Under the pieces are notes generated by a model. The model saw only the letters and a list, made by a program, of their open reading frames with translations. It had not been told where the DNA came from and searched no databases. Shown here piece by piece: positions 44,012-53,542 of a stretch of 64,000 bases of DNA (position 1 is its first letter; the number at the start of each line of letters is the position of its first letter). The position numbers were made by a program, and so were the translations under genes. Source of the stretch: Halopseudomonas pachastrellae (GTDB lineage Bacteria; Pseudomonadota; Gammaproteobacteria; Pseudomonadales; Pseudomonadaceae); the NCBI RefSeq assembly GCF_900114765.1, contig NZ_FOUD01000004.1, positions 62,001 to 126,000 of the forward strand. The letters run 5' to 3'.

Positions 44012-44779
44012 TCAGGTTTCACCCAGATAGGCTTTGATGACGTCCGGGTTCTGCTTGATCTCATCCGGCGTGCCGGCAGCCAGCGGGCGGCCCTGGTTGA
44101 TCACCACGATGCGGTCGGAAATGCTCATGACCAGCTTCATGTCGTGCTCGATCAGCAGCACGGTGATCTGGTGCTGGTCGCGCAATTCGCTGATCAGTTC
44201 CTTGAGGTCATCGGTTTCTCGCGGGTTGAGGCCGGCAGCCGGCTCATCCAGCATCAGCAGCTTGGGCTGAGTCACCATGCAGCGGGCAATCTCCAGCCGG
44301 CGCTGCTGACCGTAGGCCAGGGTGTTGGCGGGGCGGTTGGCAAAGGCGTGCAGGTCAACGCGGTCCAGCCAGTAGGCGGCGCGCTCCAGCGCTTCCTGCT
44401 CGCTGCGCCGGTAGCCCGGGGTCTTGAACAGGCCAGACAGTAGATTGGTGTTCATGTGCTGATGTTGGGCAACCAGCAGGTTTTCCACCACGGTCATTTC
44501 CTTGAACAGGCGAACGTGCTGGAAAGTGCGAATCATGCCGCGCCGGGCCACCTTGAAGCCCGGCATGCCCTGAATCTCGCGGCCGTCAAAGATGATCTTG
44601 CCGCCACTGGGCTTGTAAAAACCGGTCAGGCAGTTGAATACCGTGGTCTTGCCGGCGCCGTTGGGGCCGATCATGGAAACGATTTGCCCGGGCTCGACAC
44701 TCAGGTGCACGCCGTCCACGGCCAGCAGGCCGCCAAAGCGCATAGTCAGGCCCGAAACATCCAGAAGGGGGCGGCTCAT
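44012..44779 (-). CDS. livG: Branched-chain amino acid ABC transporter, ATP-binding protein LivG/BraF
   Basis: A 255-residue ATPase: Walker [18 protein letters not shown], LivG-type [20 protein letters not shown], variant signature [15 protein letters not shown], Walker [14 protein letters not shown] and switch His in [11 protein letters not shown]. Its start overlaps the livM stop by four bases. Confidence 0.95.
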   Translation of the reverse strand: MSRPLLDVSGLTMRFGGLLAVDGVHLSVEPGQIVSMIGPNGAGKTTVFNCLTGFYKPSGGKIIFDGREIQGMPGFKVARRGMIRTFQHVRLFKEMTVVENLLVAQHQHMNTNLLSGLFKTPGYRRSEQEALERAAYWLDRVDLHAFANRPANTLAYGQQRRLEIARCMVTQPKLLMLDEPAAGLNPRETDDLKELISELRDQHQITVLLIEHDMKLVMSISDRIVVINQGRPLAAGTPDEIKQNPDVIKAYLGET

Positions 44780-46035
44780 GTACGTAACTCCAGGTGCGGA
44801 CGGCTCATCGGTAGCAGACCCTGCGGTCGCCAGATCATCATCAGCACCATCATCAGGCCGAACAGCAGCATGCGGTACTCATCAAACTCGCGGGCCATTT
44901 CCGGAAGGATGGTCATGATGATTGCAGCCAGGATGACCCCGACCTGCGAACCCATGCCGCCCAACACCACAATGGCGAGAATGATCGCGGACTCGATAAA
45001 GGTGAAGGATTCCGGGCTGATAAAGCCCTGGCGAGCGGCGAAGAAGCACCCGGCAAAACCGGCGAAGGTGGCGCCAATGGTGAATGCGCTGAGCTTGACC
45101 GCAGTGGGGTTGATACCCAGCGCACGGCAGGCAATTTCATCTTCGCGCAGCGCTTCCCAGGCGCGGCCAATGGGCATGCGCAGTAGACGGTTGATCACGA
45201 ACAGGGTAATCAGCACCAGCAGCAGGGCCAGCAGGTAGAGGAAGATAATGCGGTGCTCCGAGCTGTAGCTGATGCCGACAAAGTCATGAAAACTCTGCAT
45301 GCCTTCGCTGGCGCGGCGGCTGAATTCCAGGCCGAACAGGGTCGGTTTGGGGATACCGCCGATACCGTTGGGGCCATTGGTCAGCCAGGTCATGTTGTTG
45401 AGCAGGATGCGGATGATCTCGCCAAAGCCCAGGGTGACGATCGCCAGATAGTCGCCGCGCAGACGCAGTACCGGAAAGCCCAGCAAAAAGCCGAACAGCG
45501 CTGCCAGCAGGCCGGCAACCAGCAGGCCGGTCCAGAAGCCGACATCAAAATACATGGCCATCAGCGCATAGCCGTAGGCGCCAACGGCGTAGAAGCCGAC
45601 GTAGCCCAGGTCCAGCAGGCCGGCCAGGCCAACCACGATGTTCAGGCCCAGGCCCAGCATCACATAGATGAGCACCAGGGTGCCGAGGTCCGTGCCGCCG
45701 CGATTGGACAGGAAGGGCCAGATAATCGCTGCGGCGATCATGAAGCACCAGAACAGGCGACGCAGTGCCGGTTTGTGGCTTACCTCAACCAGCTTCTGCG
45801 GAGCTTTGGGCAGGCCCGGCAGGCCCTTCCAGAGTGCGCTCAGCTGATCGCGGAAAAGATTGAAGAAGAACAGGAAAGCGGCGGCTGCGCCGATCTTCCA
45901 GTACACATCCGGACCGGCGCCGACCAGGCTCAGCGTGGTGCCTTGCTGGTTCAGGCGAATGCCCAGCAGCAGCCCGGCGAGGATGGCGACGACCACTGCG
46001 GAGATGATCGCCGGCTTGAGGTTGGCGCGCATCAT
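44776..46035 (-). CDS. livM: Branched-chain amino acid ABC transporter permease LivM/BraE
   Basis: A 419-residue permease with about ten helices; an N-terminal extension (about 1-100) precedes the core [20 protein letters not shown] and [19 protein letters not shown]. The coupling loop [20 protein letters not shown] is present. The stop overlaps livG and its start overlaps the livH stop (ATGA). Confidence 0.95.
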   Translation of the reverse strand: MMRANLKPAIISAVVVAILAGLLLGIRLNQQGTTLSLVGAGPDVYWKIGAAAAFLFFFNLFRDQLSALWKGLPGLPKAPQKLVEVSHKPALRRLFWCFMIAAAIIWPFLSNRGGTDLGTLVLIYVMLGLGLNIVVGLAGLLDLGYVGFYAVGAYGYALMAMYFDVGFWTGLLVAGLLAALFGFLLGFPVLRLRGDYLAIVTLGFGEIIRILLNNMTWLTNGPNGIGGIPKPTLFGLEFSRRASEGMQSFHDFVGISYSSEHRIIFLYLLALLLVLITLFVINRLLRMPIGRAWEALREDEIACRALGINPTAVKLSAFTIGATFAGFAGCFFAARQGFISPESFTFIESAIILAIVVLGGMGSQVGVILAAIIMTILPEMAREFDEYRMLLFGLMMVLMMIWRPQGLLPMSRPHLELRT

Positions 46036-46964
46036 ACTTTCTCCACCTCCGGACGGCCGAGGATACCGCTGGGGCGAAATAACAGAATCAGAATCAGCAG
46101 GGCAAAGGCCACGACGTCCTTGTATTCGGTGCTGAAGTAACCGGCGGTGATGGCTTCGGTTACGCCCAGCAGCAGGCCGCCGAGCACCGCACCAGGGATA
46201 CTGCCGATGCCACCGAGTACGGCGGCGGTGAAGGCCTTAAGGCCGGCCATAAAGCCGATGTAGGGGTTGATCACGCCGTAGTACATGCCCAACAGTACGC
46301 CGGCGATGGCGGCCAGGGCGGCGCCAATGACAAAGGTCAGGGCGATGATGCCGTTGGTGTTGATGCCCAATAGGTTGGTCATCTTCAGGTCTTCGGCGCA
46401 GGCGCGGCAGGCGCGGCCCATGCGCGAGCGGGAAATAAACATCGTCAGGCCGAACATAGTGATCAGGGTGACGACAAAAATGATCATCTGCATGTAGGAC
46501 AGGGTGGCGTGAAAGCCCTCATGGGGTCCGATGTCGATACCACCGGAAATCATGGTGGGCATGGCGATGTCGCGCGAACCCTGGGCGATACGCACCAGAT
46601 TCTGCAGGAAAATCGACATGCCGATAGCGGAGATCAGCGGGATCAGGCGGTTGCCGCCGCGCAGCGGGCGATAGGCAACACGCTCGATACTGTAACCGTA
46701 GGCACTGGTCACCATCATGCTGATGGCAAAGGCCGCGACGATCATCAGGGGCACCGATTCGATGCCGAACATCGCCAATGCGGCAATGACGATAAAGGCG
46801 ATGTAGCTGCCGATCATGTAAATCTCGCCGTGGGCGAAATTGATCATGCCGATGATGCCGTACACCATGGTGTAACCAATGGCGATCAGGGCATAGGTAC
46901 TGCCCACGGTCAGGCCGTTGATCAGCTGCTGAATAAAGTAATAGAGGGACTCTGGCATGGCCAT
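46032..46964 (-). CDS. livH: Branched-chain amino acid ABC transporter permease LivH/BraD
   Basis: A 310-residue permease with the family start [40 protein letters not shown] and the coupling motif [20 protein letters not shown]. Follows livJ after a terminator-like hairpin. Confidence 0.95.
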   Translation of the reverse strand: MAMPESLYYFIQQLINGLTVGSTYALIAIGYTMVYGIIGMINFAHGEIYMIGSYIAFIVIAALAMFGIESVPLMIVAAFAISMMVTSAYGYSIERVAYRPLRGGNRLIPLISAIGMSIFLQNLVRIAQGSRDIAMPTMISGGIDIGPHEGFHATLSYMQMIIFVVTLITMFGLTMFISRSRMGRACRACAEDLKMTNLLGINTNGIIALTFVIGAALAAIAGVLLGMYYGVINPYIGFMAGLKAFTAAVLGGIGSIPGAVLGGLLLGVTEAITAGYFSTEYKDVVAFALLILILLFRPSGILGRPEVEKV

Positions 46965-47010
46965 GACACCAATAATGCTGGGGGACTATTGCCGCCGCGC
47001 GGGCAGCAAA

Positions 47011-47045
47011 TAAAAGGGCCTGCCAACGGAGGTTGGACAGGCCCT
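47011..47045 (-). terminator. Terminator/attenuator between livJ and livH
   Basis: On the minus strand a long stem, AGGGCCTGTCCAAC pairing with GTTGGCAGGCCCT (one bulge), is followed by TTTTATTTG. It lies 13 bases past the livJ stop. Because livH to livF have no other visible promoter, partial read-through would give more binding protein than transporter. Confidence 0.8.
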
Positions 47046-47057
47046 GAGCGGTCGTGC

Positions 47058-48185
47058 TTACTCGGTCATTGCGGTCTTGGTGGCGTCGGCGTGCCATTCA
47101 TAGACAACAAAGTTGAAGTCCTTCAGGTCGCCCTTTTCGTCAAAGGCCAGGGTGCCTGTCGGGGTGTCGAAGCTGTTGCTGCGCAGGGCTTCGGCGACAG
47201 CTTCGGTGTCGGTGCTGTCGGCCAGCTTGATGCCGTCGGCGATGACCTGTACCGCAGCGTAAGCCGGGAAGACAAAGGCGCCGGACGGGTCTTCATTCTT
47301 GGCCTGGAACGCCTCAACCAGGTGGGCGTTGGCCGGGTCCTGGTCAAATGCCTTGGGCAGGGTGACCAGCAGGCCTTCGGAGGCTTCGCCGGCGATGGCG
47401 GAAATGTCGGTGTTACCGACGCCTTCCGGACCCATGAAGCCAACGTCCAGGCCCTGCTCGGCAGCCTGGCGCAGGATCAGGCCCAGTTCAGGGTGGTAGC
47501 CGCCGTAGTAGACGAAATCAACGCCTTCCTGGCGCAGCTTGGCGATCAGCGCAGAGAAATCCTTGTCGCCTGCGGTGATGCCTTCAAATACCGGCACTTC
47601 AATGCCTGCTTCGGTCAGCACGTCACGCACAGCGGTAGCGATACCTTCGCCGTACTGCTGTTTGTCGTGGATGACGGCAACCTTGCTGGGTTTGACCTGC
47701 TGGGCGATGTAGTTACCGGCGGTCGGGCCTTGCAGGCTGTCCAGACCAATGGTGCGGAAGATCATCTGATAGCCGCGCTCGGTGATTTCCGGGCTGGTGG
47801 AAGCGGCGGTGATCATCAGAATGCCTTCTTCCTCATAGATGTCGGAAGCGGGCTGGGTGGAGCTGGAGCAGAGGTGGCCAACGACAAAGCTGATGCCTTC
47901 GTTGACGATACGGTTGGCAACCGCGACGGCCTGTTTCGGGTCGCAGGCGTCGTCAAACACAACCCCTTCGAGCTGGCTGCCGTTCACGCCGCCAGCCTTG
48001 TTGATCTGCTCAATGGCCATCTTGGCGCCAATGAACTGCATGTCGCCGTACTGGGCGACCGGGCCGGTGACCGGGCCAGCCAGCGCAATCTTGATGGTGT
48101 CGGCTGCCAGTGCGCAGGTGCTGGCACCTGCCAGGGCTGCTGCGGCAATCATCTGGGAAAGTGCTTTTTTGTGTGCCATTTTCAT
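47058..48185 (-). CDS. livJ: Branched-chain amino acid-binding protein LivJ/BraC
   Basis: Periplasmic receptor feeding the LivHMGF transporter. The 375-residue protein has a signal peptide ([14 protein letters not shown]) and the Peripla_BP_6 fold: [55 protein letters not shown] and [12 protein letters not shown]. It shares the LivJ/BraC cysteine pair ([12 protein letters not shown] and VGHLCSS). Two in-frame ATGs lie six bases apart; I used the first. Confidence 0.94.
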   Translation of the reverse strand: MKMAHKKALSQMIAAAALAGASTCALAADTIKIALAGPVTGPVAQYGDMQFIGAKMAIEQINKAGGVNGSQLEGVVFDDACDPKQAVAVANRIVNEGISFVVGHLCSSSTQPASDIYEEEGILMITAASTSPEITERGYQMIFRTIGLDSLQGPTAGNYIAQQVKPSKVAVIHDKQQYGEGIATAVRDVLTEAGIEVPVFEGITAGDKDFSALIAKLRQEGVDFVYYGGYHPELGLILRQAAEQGLDVGFMGPEGVGNTDISAIAGEASEGLLVTLPKAFDQDPANAHLVEAFQAKNEDPSGAFVFPAYAAVQVIADGIKLADSTDTEAVAEALRSNSFDTPTGTLAFDEKGDLKDFNFVVYEWHADATKTAMTE

Positions 48186-48502
48186 GTCATCTGCTCGCTT
48201 GTGTTGTTATTCCGAAGTCGTGTTGGCTCGTACTTCTTTGCTAGAGAATGCAAACGCTGCGTGGAACTGTACCGGCGCAGTTTAGCAACCGCCGAGCCAG
48301 CAGGGAAAGCGGGCGTTTCACAAACCGGTTTTGTGTCCGCAAACTGCAACATTCTGTCTGTATGGCGACATGTTCGCGCTCGCATCCGTGTTTTCCGGCG
48401 AATTTGTGCTTTCGGCCAACTGCGTGCAGGCAGCGGGCTGTGGCGTCGGTCCGGGCATCCCTTGTATGCTTCGGCCCGAATAAACGGGGAGTTTTAACGG
48501 CA
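48186..48502. other. Divergent intergenic region between livJ and the DUF2288 gene
   Basis: A 317-base gap that must hold the promoters of livJ (minus) and the DUF2288 gene (plus). The one feature I can point to is an inverted repeat, CACAAA (48319-48324) and TTTGTG (48330-48335) around CCGGT, about 135 bases before livJ, which could be a regulator site. No open frame with a credible start or codon pattern was seen. Confidence 0.4.
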
Positions 48503-48805
48503 ATGACAGTCTCGGATGAGGCCTACGCGGCCATTCTTGGTGCCACCGCTCAAATTGAATGGAGCGTACTGGAGCCGCATTTTGCACGCGGCGATCTGCT
48601 CGCTGTTGCAGCGCAGCTGGATCTGGTGGCGGTGGCGGCAGCCATGATGGAAGACAACAGCGAACTTATTAAAGGCTGGATGGAAGCCGGGCAGCTGCAG
48701 GTGGCCAGCGACGCGCAGGCAGCGGACTGGGCCGAGCGCCAGCCTGACACCCTGTGGGCGGTGGTGATCCGGCCCTGGGTGCTGGTGCAGGAACGAGCGG
48801 CCTGA
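48503..48805 (+). CDS. DUF2288 family protein
   Basis: A 100-residue soluble protein: YAAILGATAQIEWSVLEPHF, ARGDLLAVAAQLDLVAVAAA, then GWMEAGQLQVASDAQAADWA and FWAVVIRPWVLVQ-like end, the DUF2288 pattern. Function unknown. Stands alone. Confidence 0.85.
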   Translation: MTVSDEAYAAILGATAQIEWSVLEPHFARGDLLAVAAQLDLVAVAAAMMEDNSELIKGWMEAGQLQVASDAQAADWAERQPDTLWAVVIRPWVLVQERAA

Positions 48806-48857
48806 TTGCCCGCGGCCAGTTTTAGTTAAGTTGCAGCCTGCGCTGTGTTACCCACCG

Positions 48858-49622
48858 TTACCCCAATCTGGCGCGAACCCAGCCGCTCAGCGCATCCACC
48901 AGCAACACCATTGCCAGCATTGCCATTATTACGCTGGCGGCCTTGGATTGCTGGAACAGGCTGAGGGTTACATGCAGCATCTGACCCAGCCCGCCGGCGC
49001 CCACAAAGCCAAGCACGGCGGCCATGCGGATGTTGTTTTCCCAGCGATATAGCGTGTACGACAGCCACTGCGGCAGCACCCCGGGCAGGGTGCCGTAGAT
49101 AAACGCGGCCACGCGTCCGGCGCCGGCATCACGCAGCGCCTGGGCGGGCGCTGACGGGGTGTTTTCCAGTGCTTCGGCAAACAGCCGGCCCAGTACGCCG
49201 GTGGTGTGCAGTGCCAGTGCCAGCGTGCCGGCAAAGGGCCCCAGTCCGGCAGCCAAAACCATCAACGCGGCCCAGACCAGTTCGGGTACTGAGCGCAGCG
49301 CATTGAGCAGCAGACGGCACAGGGCGCGCGCTGCCGCGCCCATGCGCCCGGCAGCCAGCAGGCTGAGCACGGCGCCGAACAGCGCGGCCAGGAGCGTGCC
49401 AATGGCAGAAATGGCCAGTGTCTCAAGCGCACCCCGCCACAGCTTGAGCAGCCAGGCCGGGCTGGTGTCCGGTGGAAAAAAGGCGGCAGCATAGTCGTAC
49501 ATCTGACTGCGCCCATCTGCGGTCAGCAGGGCACTGAGATCCAGCTGTAGCCAGATGAATGAGGATGCGATGGCTGCGACCAACAGGCACAGCGTGAGCA
49601 GATTGCCGCTCGCGCGCTTCAT
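48858..49622 (-). CDS. phnE: Phosphonate/phosphite-type ABC transporter permease (PhnE 2)
   Basis: A 254-residue inner-membrane permease with about six helices and the coupling motif EALENTPSAPAQALRDAGAG. The end VGAGGLGQMLHVTLSLFQQS is characteristic of PhnE. The ATG at 49622 overlaps the stop of the other permease gene (ATGA). Two unequal PhnE subunits probably form a heterodimer. Confidence 0.88.
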   Translation of the reverse strand: MKRASGNLLTLCLLVAAIASSFIWLQLDLSALLTADGRSQMYDYAAAFFPPDTSPAWLLKLWRGALETLAISAIGTLLAALFGAVLSLLAAGRMGAAARALCRLLLNALRSVPELVWAALMVLAAGLGPFAGTLALALHTTGVLGRLFAEALENTPSAPAQALRDAGAGRVAAFIYGTLPGVLPQWLSYTLYRWENNIRMAAVLGFVGAGGLGQMLHVTLSLFQQSKAASVIMAMLAMVLLVDALSGWVRARLG

Positions 49623-50455
49623 GCCAACCTCCGGCGCAGCTGCAGGCTGATCTGGTCGGCCAGCAGCACCAGCAGCAGAAAGGTAATCAGGATGCTGGCT
49701 ACTTCGCCGCCGGCAAACATGCGCAGGGACAGATCGATCATCTGGCCAAGGCCGCCTGCGCCGACAAAGCCCATGACCACCGAGGCGCGCACCGCGCACT
49801 CCCAGCGATACAGGGTGTAGGACGTCAGCTCCTGTGCGGCGTTGGGCAGCAGACCATAGAAGAAGGCGGCGATGCGTGAGCTGCCGGACAGCAGCAGAGC
49901 CCGGGCTGGCGCCGGGTCAACCGACTCGAGTATCTCGGCGTACACCTTGCCGAGCATGCCGCTGTAGGTGATGGTGATGGCCAGCACCCCGGCCGTTGGC
50001 CCCAGGCCGACTGCGCGAACAAACAGCAGCGCCCAGACAATCTCCGGAATGCTGCGCAGCACCATCAACAACAGGCGCACCGGGTAGCGCAGTAGCCGTC
50101 CGAGTACGCCCGCGCGATCACTGAGCAGGCGTGAGACGGAGAGCGCGCGGGTGGCCAGTAGCGCAGCCGGTATGGCCAGCAGCAGTGCCAGTGTCATCCC
50201 GGCGGTTGCCATGGCCAGCGTCTCCAGCGTGGCCCTGCCGAGCAGGCGCAGAAAGTCCGCATCGCGTGCCGGTGGCCAGAACCCTGCGACAAAGCGGCCC
50301 ATGGTGTCCAGGTTTTGGCTGTTGAACAGCACCTGCGGCCGAAACTCGGCGAGCTGCAGCCCGGGCCACAGTAGAGCGATCAGCAGCAGGGTGGTCAGCG
50401 CCCGCGGGAGAGCGGCCGGGTCGCGTGACTGCCATTGGTTGCTCTGGCGGATCAT
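49619..50455 (-). CDS. phnE: Phosphonate/phosphite-type ABC transporter permease (PhnE 1)
   Basis: A 278-residue permease, paralogous to its neighbour: LETLAMATAGMTLALLLAIP, RSIPEIVWALLFVRAVGLGP, coupling loop EILESVDPAPARALLLSGSS and VGAGGLGQMIDLSLRMFAGG. Lies eight bases after phnC. Confidence 0.9.
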   Translation of the reverse strand: MIRQSNQWQSRDPAALPRALTTLLLIALLWPGLQLAEFRPQVLFNSQNLDTMGRFVAGFWPPARDADFLRLLGRATLETLAMATAGMTLALLLAIPAALLATRALSVSRLLSDRAGVLGRLLRYPVRLLLMVLRSIPEIVWALLFVRAVGLGPTAGVLAITITYSGMLGKVYAEILESVDPAPARALLLSGSSRIAAFFYGLLPNAAQELTSYTLYRWECAVRASVVMGFVGAGGLGQMIDLSLRMFAGGEVASILITFLLLVLLADQISLQLRRRLA

Positions 50456-50463
50456 CAGGTGAC

Positions 50464-51267
50464 TCAGCAGCGCCCGGGCCGCAGTGCGCCGGCCTGGGGG
50501 TGTGAAGGTGCAGCGGCGCTGGTCAGGCTATCGTTGGCGTACAGACTGGCTAGATCGGTCTGGCTGACCTCACTGCTGGCTTTATCGAACAACACGCGGC
50601 CATCGCGCAGGCCAAGCACCCGGGGGAAGTGCCGGAGGGCCAGATCGACCGCATGCAGGCTGGCCACCAGCGGGATGCCGCGCTCGCGTGCAACCGCGCC
50701 GAGCAGACCCAGGGTGTGGTCGGCCAAGACTGGGTCCATGGCTGATACCGGTTCGTCGGCGAGCAGCAGGTCGGGTTGCTGGTAGAGCGTACGGGCAATG
50801 CCGACACGCTGGAGTTGGCCGCCCGAGAGCTGATCACAGCGCTGAAACAGTTTATCGGCCAGGTCAAGGCGCGCCAGCTCCTGCCGTGCGCCGGCGGCGT
50901 CGACCGGATAACACAGCGAGAGCAGTGCGCGCAGCAGCGACCACTGGCCCAGTCGCCCGGCCAGAACGGCCGTTACCACCCGCTGGCGTGGAGGCAATGG
51001 CGGGCTTTGATGAATCAGGCCGATGCGGCTGCGCAGCCTGCGCAGGGCGCGGCCAGAGAGTTGGGCGGGCTGCTGCTCCAGCAGGCTGAGAGTGCCGCTG
51101 ACTGGCTGCAGGCTGGTGCTCAGCAGACGCAGCAGGGTGGTTTTACCTGCCCCGGATGGGCCGATGATCGCCAGTTGCTCACCTGCCGCCACCTGCAGAT
51201 CAATCGCCTGCAGCGCGCTCTGCCCGTTGGGGTGAGAATAACTCACCCCAGACAGGCGCAGGCTCAC
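50464..51267 (-). CDS. phnC: Phosphonate/phosphite-type ABC transporter ATP-binding protein PhnC
   Basis: A 267-residue ATPase: Walker A GPSGAGKTTLLRLL, Q-loop LIHQSPPLPP, signature LSGGQLQRVGIARTL, Walker B LLLADEPVSAMDP, switch His in ASLHAVDLAL. It starts with GTG at 51267, overlapping the phnD stop by four bases (GTGA). Confidence 0.92.
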   Translation of the reverse strand: MSLRLSGVSYSHPNGQSALQAIDLQVAAGEQLAIIGPSGAGKTTLLRLLSTSLQPVSGTLSLLEQQPAQLSGRALRRLRSRIGLIHQSPPLPPRQRVVTAVLAGRLGQWSLLRALLSLCYPVDAAGARQELARLDLADKLFQRCDQLSGGQLQRVGIARTLYQQPDLLLADEPVSAMDPVLADHTLGLLGAVARERGIPLVASLHAVDLALRHFPRVLGLRDGRVLFDKASSEVSQTDLASLYANDSLTSAAAPSHPQAGALRPGRC

Positions 51268-52133
51268 TCGAGCAGGCCGGCAGCGCGGGCGGCTTGCTCG
51301 ATGCCCTCGTAGTTCTCGGGCGCGGTGGGGATAAAGCGAGACGCGCGCTGCAAGTCGAGGATGGCCTTGTGCTCGGGGTTTTCCGGATCAAGGGCGAGGA
51401 AGGCAGCCTTGATGCGCTCCACCAGCTCTGGCTCCAGGTCCCCGCGCACGGTCCAGTTGTAGTCATAGTAGGCAGGGGTGGTGCTGTAGACGCGCACCTT
51501 GTCGGTGTCGACCTTGTTTTCTTCCAGCAGCTTGTCCCAGACCGACGAGTTCAGCACCCCGGCGTCAACCTTGCCTGATTCGACCCAGGCCACGGTAGCG
51601 TCGTGGGCCCCGGAGAAGCCGACGCGGCTGAAGAAGGTGTCGGTGTCGATGCCGTCCCGCTGCAGGAAGTAGCGCGGCATCAGGTGGCCGGAGGTGGACG
51701 ACACCGAGCCGAAGGCAAAGCTCTTGCCCTCCAGGTCGGCGTGGCTCTGCACGGCCGGGTCAGCGGTGATAAAGGTGCTGGTAAAGGCCTCATCCTGCTC
51801 GCGTTGTACCAGCGGTATGGCGTTGCCGGTGCGCAGCTTGGCCTGCACAAAGGTAAAGCCGCCAAGCCATGCCAGGTCCAGGCGCTTGGCTGCCAGCGCC
51901 TCTACGACGCCGGCGTAGTCGGACACCGGCTGAAAGACCACCGGTATGCCCAGCTCGGCCTCCAGATACTGGCCCAGCGGCTCGAATTTGCGCTGCAGCT
52001 CGGTAGGCGCTTCATCGGGGATGGCGGAGACGCGCAAGGTGGTGGTCTCGGCCTGGGCCGTGGCGGTGAACAGGGTGGCGACAGACAGGCACAGGCCGGC
52101 TAGCAGCGCCATGTGGCGATTGCGTGTGGACAT
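51264..52133 (-). CDS. phnD: Phosphonate/phosphite/phosphate-binding periplasmic protein PhnD
   Basis: The 289-residue receptor starts at the ATG at 52133 with a signal peptide (ALLAGLCLSVATLFTATAQA). The mature part has LRVSAIPDEAPTELQRKFEP, YAGVVEALAAKRLDLAWLGG and FAFGSVSSTSGHLMPRYFL, typical of PhnD/PtxB receptors. No C-P lyase, phosphite dehydrogenase or phosphonatase gene is adjacent, so the true ligand is open. Confidence 0.9.
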   Translation of the reverse strand: MSTRNRHMALLAGLCLSVATLFTATAQAETTTLRVSAIPDEAPTELQRKFEPLGQYLEAELGIPVVFQPVSDYAGVVEALAAKRLDLAWLGGFTFVQAKLRTGNAIPLVQREQDEAFTSTFITADPAVQSHADLEGKSFAFGSVSSTSGHLMPRYFLQRDGIDTDTFFSRVGFSGAHDATVAWVESGKVDAGVLNSSVWDKLLEENKVDTDKVRVYSTTPAYYDYNWTVRGDLEPELVERIKAAFLALDPENPEHKAILDLQRASRFIPTAPENYEGIEQAARAAGLLE

Positions 52134-52285
52134 GGTTTTTCTCCGGTTCAATAGCGGATGACTCGGGCCCGAGGGTCCACTCGGGCGAGGCGTGAGCAAA
52201 GTGTAGTGAAAAAAGCGGCCCGGGCGAAGCAGAGTGTTTTGCTGTATCGCCTATACTGGCCGGCCATTTCCACGGAGGACAGGCC

Positions 52286-53095
52286 ATGAGCTGGCCCCTG
52301 GCTGCCAATTTGTCGTTGTTGTTCCCTGAACTGCCTTTGATTGAGCGTGTGGCCGCTGCCCGGCAGGCGGGCTTTGACGGGGTTGAGATTCAGTTTCCCT
52401 ATGACACGCCAGCTAAACAGCTGGCGTCTGCGCTGGCTGCCGCAGAGCTGCCTCTGGTGCTCATCAACCTGCCGGCGGGCGATTTTGTCCAGGGCGGGCC
52501 AGGGCTCGCTGCTGTGCCGGCGCGCCAGGACGAATTTGACGCAGCCCTAGCCCAGGCACTGCGCTACGCCGCCGAGGTACGGCCGCAACGGGTCAACGTG
52601 CTGCCCGGGCGTCTGGCCGATGGTGTTGCGCGCGCAAGCGCGCTGGCCTGTCTGGTTGCCAACCTGCGGCGTGCGGCTGATGCCTTCGTCGAACTGGGGA
52701 TCGGCGTGTGCTGTGAGGCAATCAATCGGCTGGATATCGAGGGCTTTCTGGTCGCGGGCTCGGCGGAGTTGGCCGAGCTGATCGCCGAGGTGGACCACCC
52801 CAATTGCAGTGCGCAGCTGGACTTCTATCATATGGCACGCATGGGAGAGGCGTTGCCGGCGTCGGTCGCTGCGCTGGCGGGACGCATTGGGCATGTGCAG
52901 TTTGCCGATGTACCCGGTCGCGGGGCGCCCGGCAGTGGTGAGATGGACTTCAGTTCGGCGTTGAATGCGTTACGTCAGGCGGATTACGAGGGTTGGCTGG
53001 CGGCTGAGTATCGGCCGGTAGCGGGTGACGCTACCTCACCGCAGTGGCTGGTTCAGTGGCGCCAGCAGGGCTGGGCCAAGGGTGGAGAAGCCTGA
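52286..53095 (+). CDS. Hydroxypyruvate isomerase-like sugar isomerase
   Basis: A 269-residue TIM-barrel enzyme of the Hyi/OtnI group, which interconverts hydroxypyruvate with tartronate semialdehyde or isomerises 2-oxo-tetronates. Landmarks: AANLSLLFPELPLIERVAAA, GFDGVEIQFPYD, the metal-ligand Glu in CCEAINRLDIEGFL, QLDFYHMARMGEAL, HVQFADVPGRGAPGSGEMDF and the last Glu in AAEYRPVAG. A strong GGAGG precedes the ATG and TATACT lies about 30 bases upstream. Divergent from phnD. Confidence 0.88.
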   Translation: MSWPLAANLSLLFPELPLIERVAAARQAGFDGVEIQFPYDTPAKQLASALAAAELPLVLINLPAGDFVQGGPGLAAVPARQDEFDAALAQALRYAAEVRPQRVNVLPGRLADGVARASALACLVANLRRAADAFVELGIGVCCEAINRLDIEGFLVAGSAELAELIAEVDHPNCSAQLDFYHMARMGEALPASVAALAGRIGHVQFADVPGRGAPGSGEMDFSSALNALRQADYEGWLAAEYRPVAGDATSPQWLVQWRQQGWAKGGEA

Positions 53096-53111
53096 ATACG
53101 GGCTGCTGCGG

Positions 53112-53540
53112 TCAAACGCCCGGGCCGCAGCGCACCTCGCGTGCGGTCGCCAGCTTATTGCCGCTGGCGTCCAGTAGCCAGCCAGCAGGCCCCCAGCCCC
53201 GTCGTGAGGCATGGAACTGATAGTGCTGCCCTGCTGCAAAGTCGGCGTATTCGACGGCAAGAATGCAGCGCCGCTCGCCCGCGCTGAAGCTGCCGCTGAC
53301 GTCGCCACCGCCGCCGGGCACCTCGAAAAACAGCCGCACTTCGAGGCGGTGTTCGCCAGGCGTCAGGTCGGGGAACTGCAGGCCACCTACCGGTTCACCG
53401 TCCAGGCGAGAGGCCTGTAACCGGTTGGCAGCTTCTGTCTTCAGGCCCACGCGGGCGTGCGCGTTGTCCAGTGGCGGCAGGGGAGTAACAGAGCAGGCGC
53501 ACAGCAGGGCCGCCATTGGCAGGCAAAGCAGGTATTTCAA
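53112..53540 (-). CDS. PA0061/PA0062-family lipoprotein
   Basis: A 142-residue lipoprotein: signal LLCLPMAALLCAC, then an immunoglobulin-like beta-rich domain (ARVGLKTEAANRLQASRLDG, LTPGEHRLEVRLFFEVPGGG and YADFAAGQHYQF). This pattern matches a small Pseudomonas lipoprotein family without known role. Confidence 0.78.
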   Translation of the reverse strand: MKYLLCLPMAALLCACSVTPLPPLDNAHARVGLKTEAANRLQASRLDGEPVGGLQFPDLTPGEHRLEVRLFFEVPGGGGDVSGSFSAGERRCILAVEYADFAAGQHYQFHASRRGWGPAGWLLDASGNKLATAREVRCGPGV

Positions 53541-53542
53541 AA

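Noticed and set aside
46509-48497. A 662-codon plus-strand open frame opposite livH and livJ
   Set aside because: It is antisense to two clear transporter genes. Its His/Gly/Val-rich composition is typical of shadow frames in GC-rich DNA, and it has no recognisable domain.
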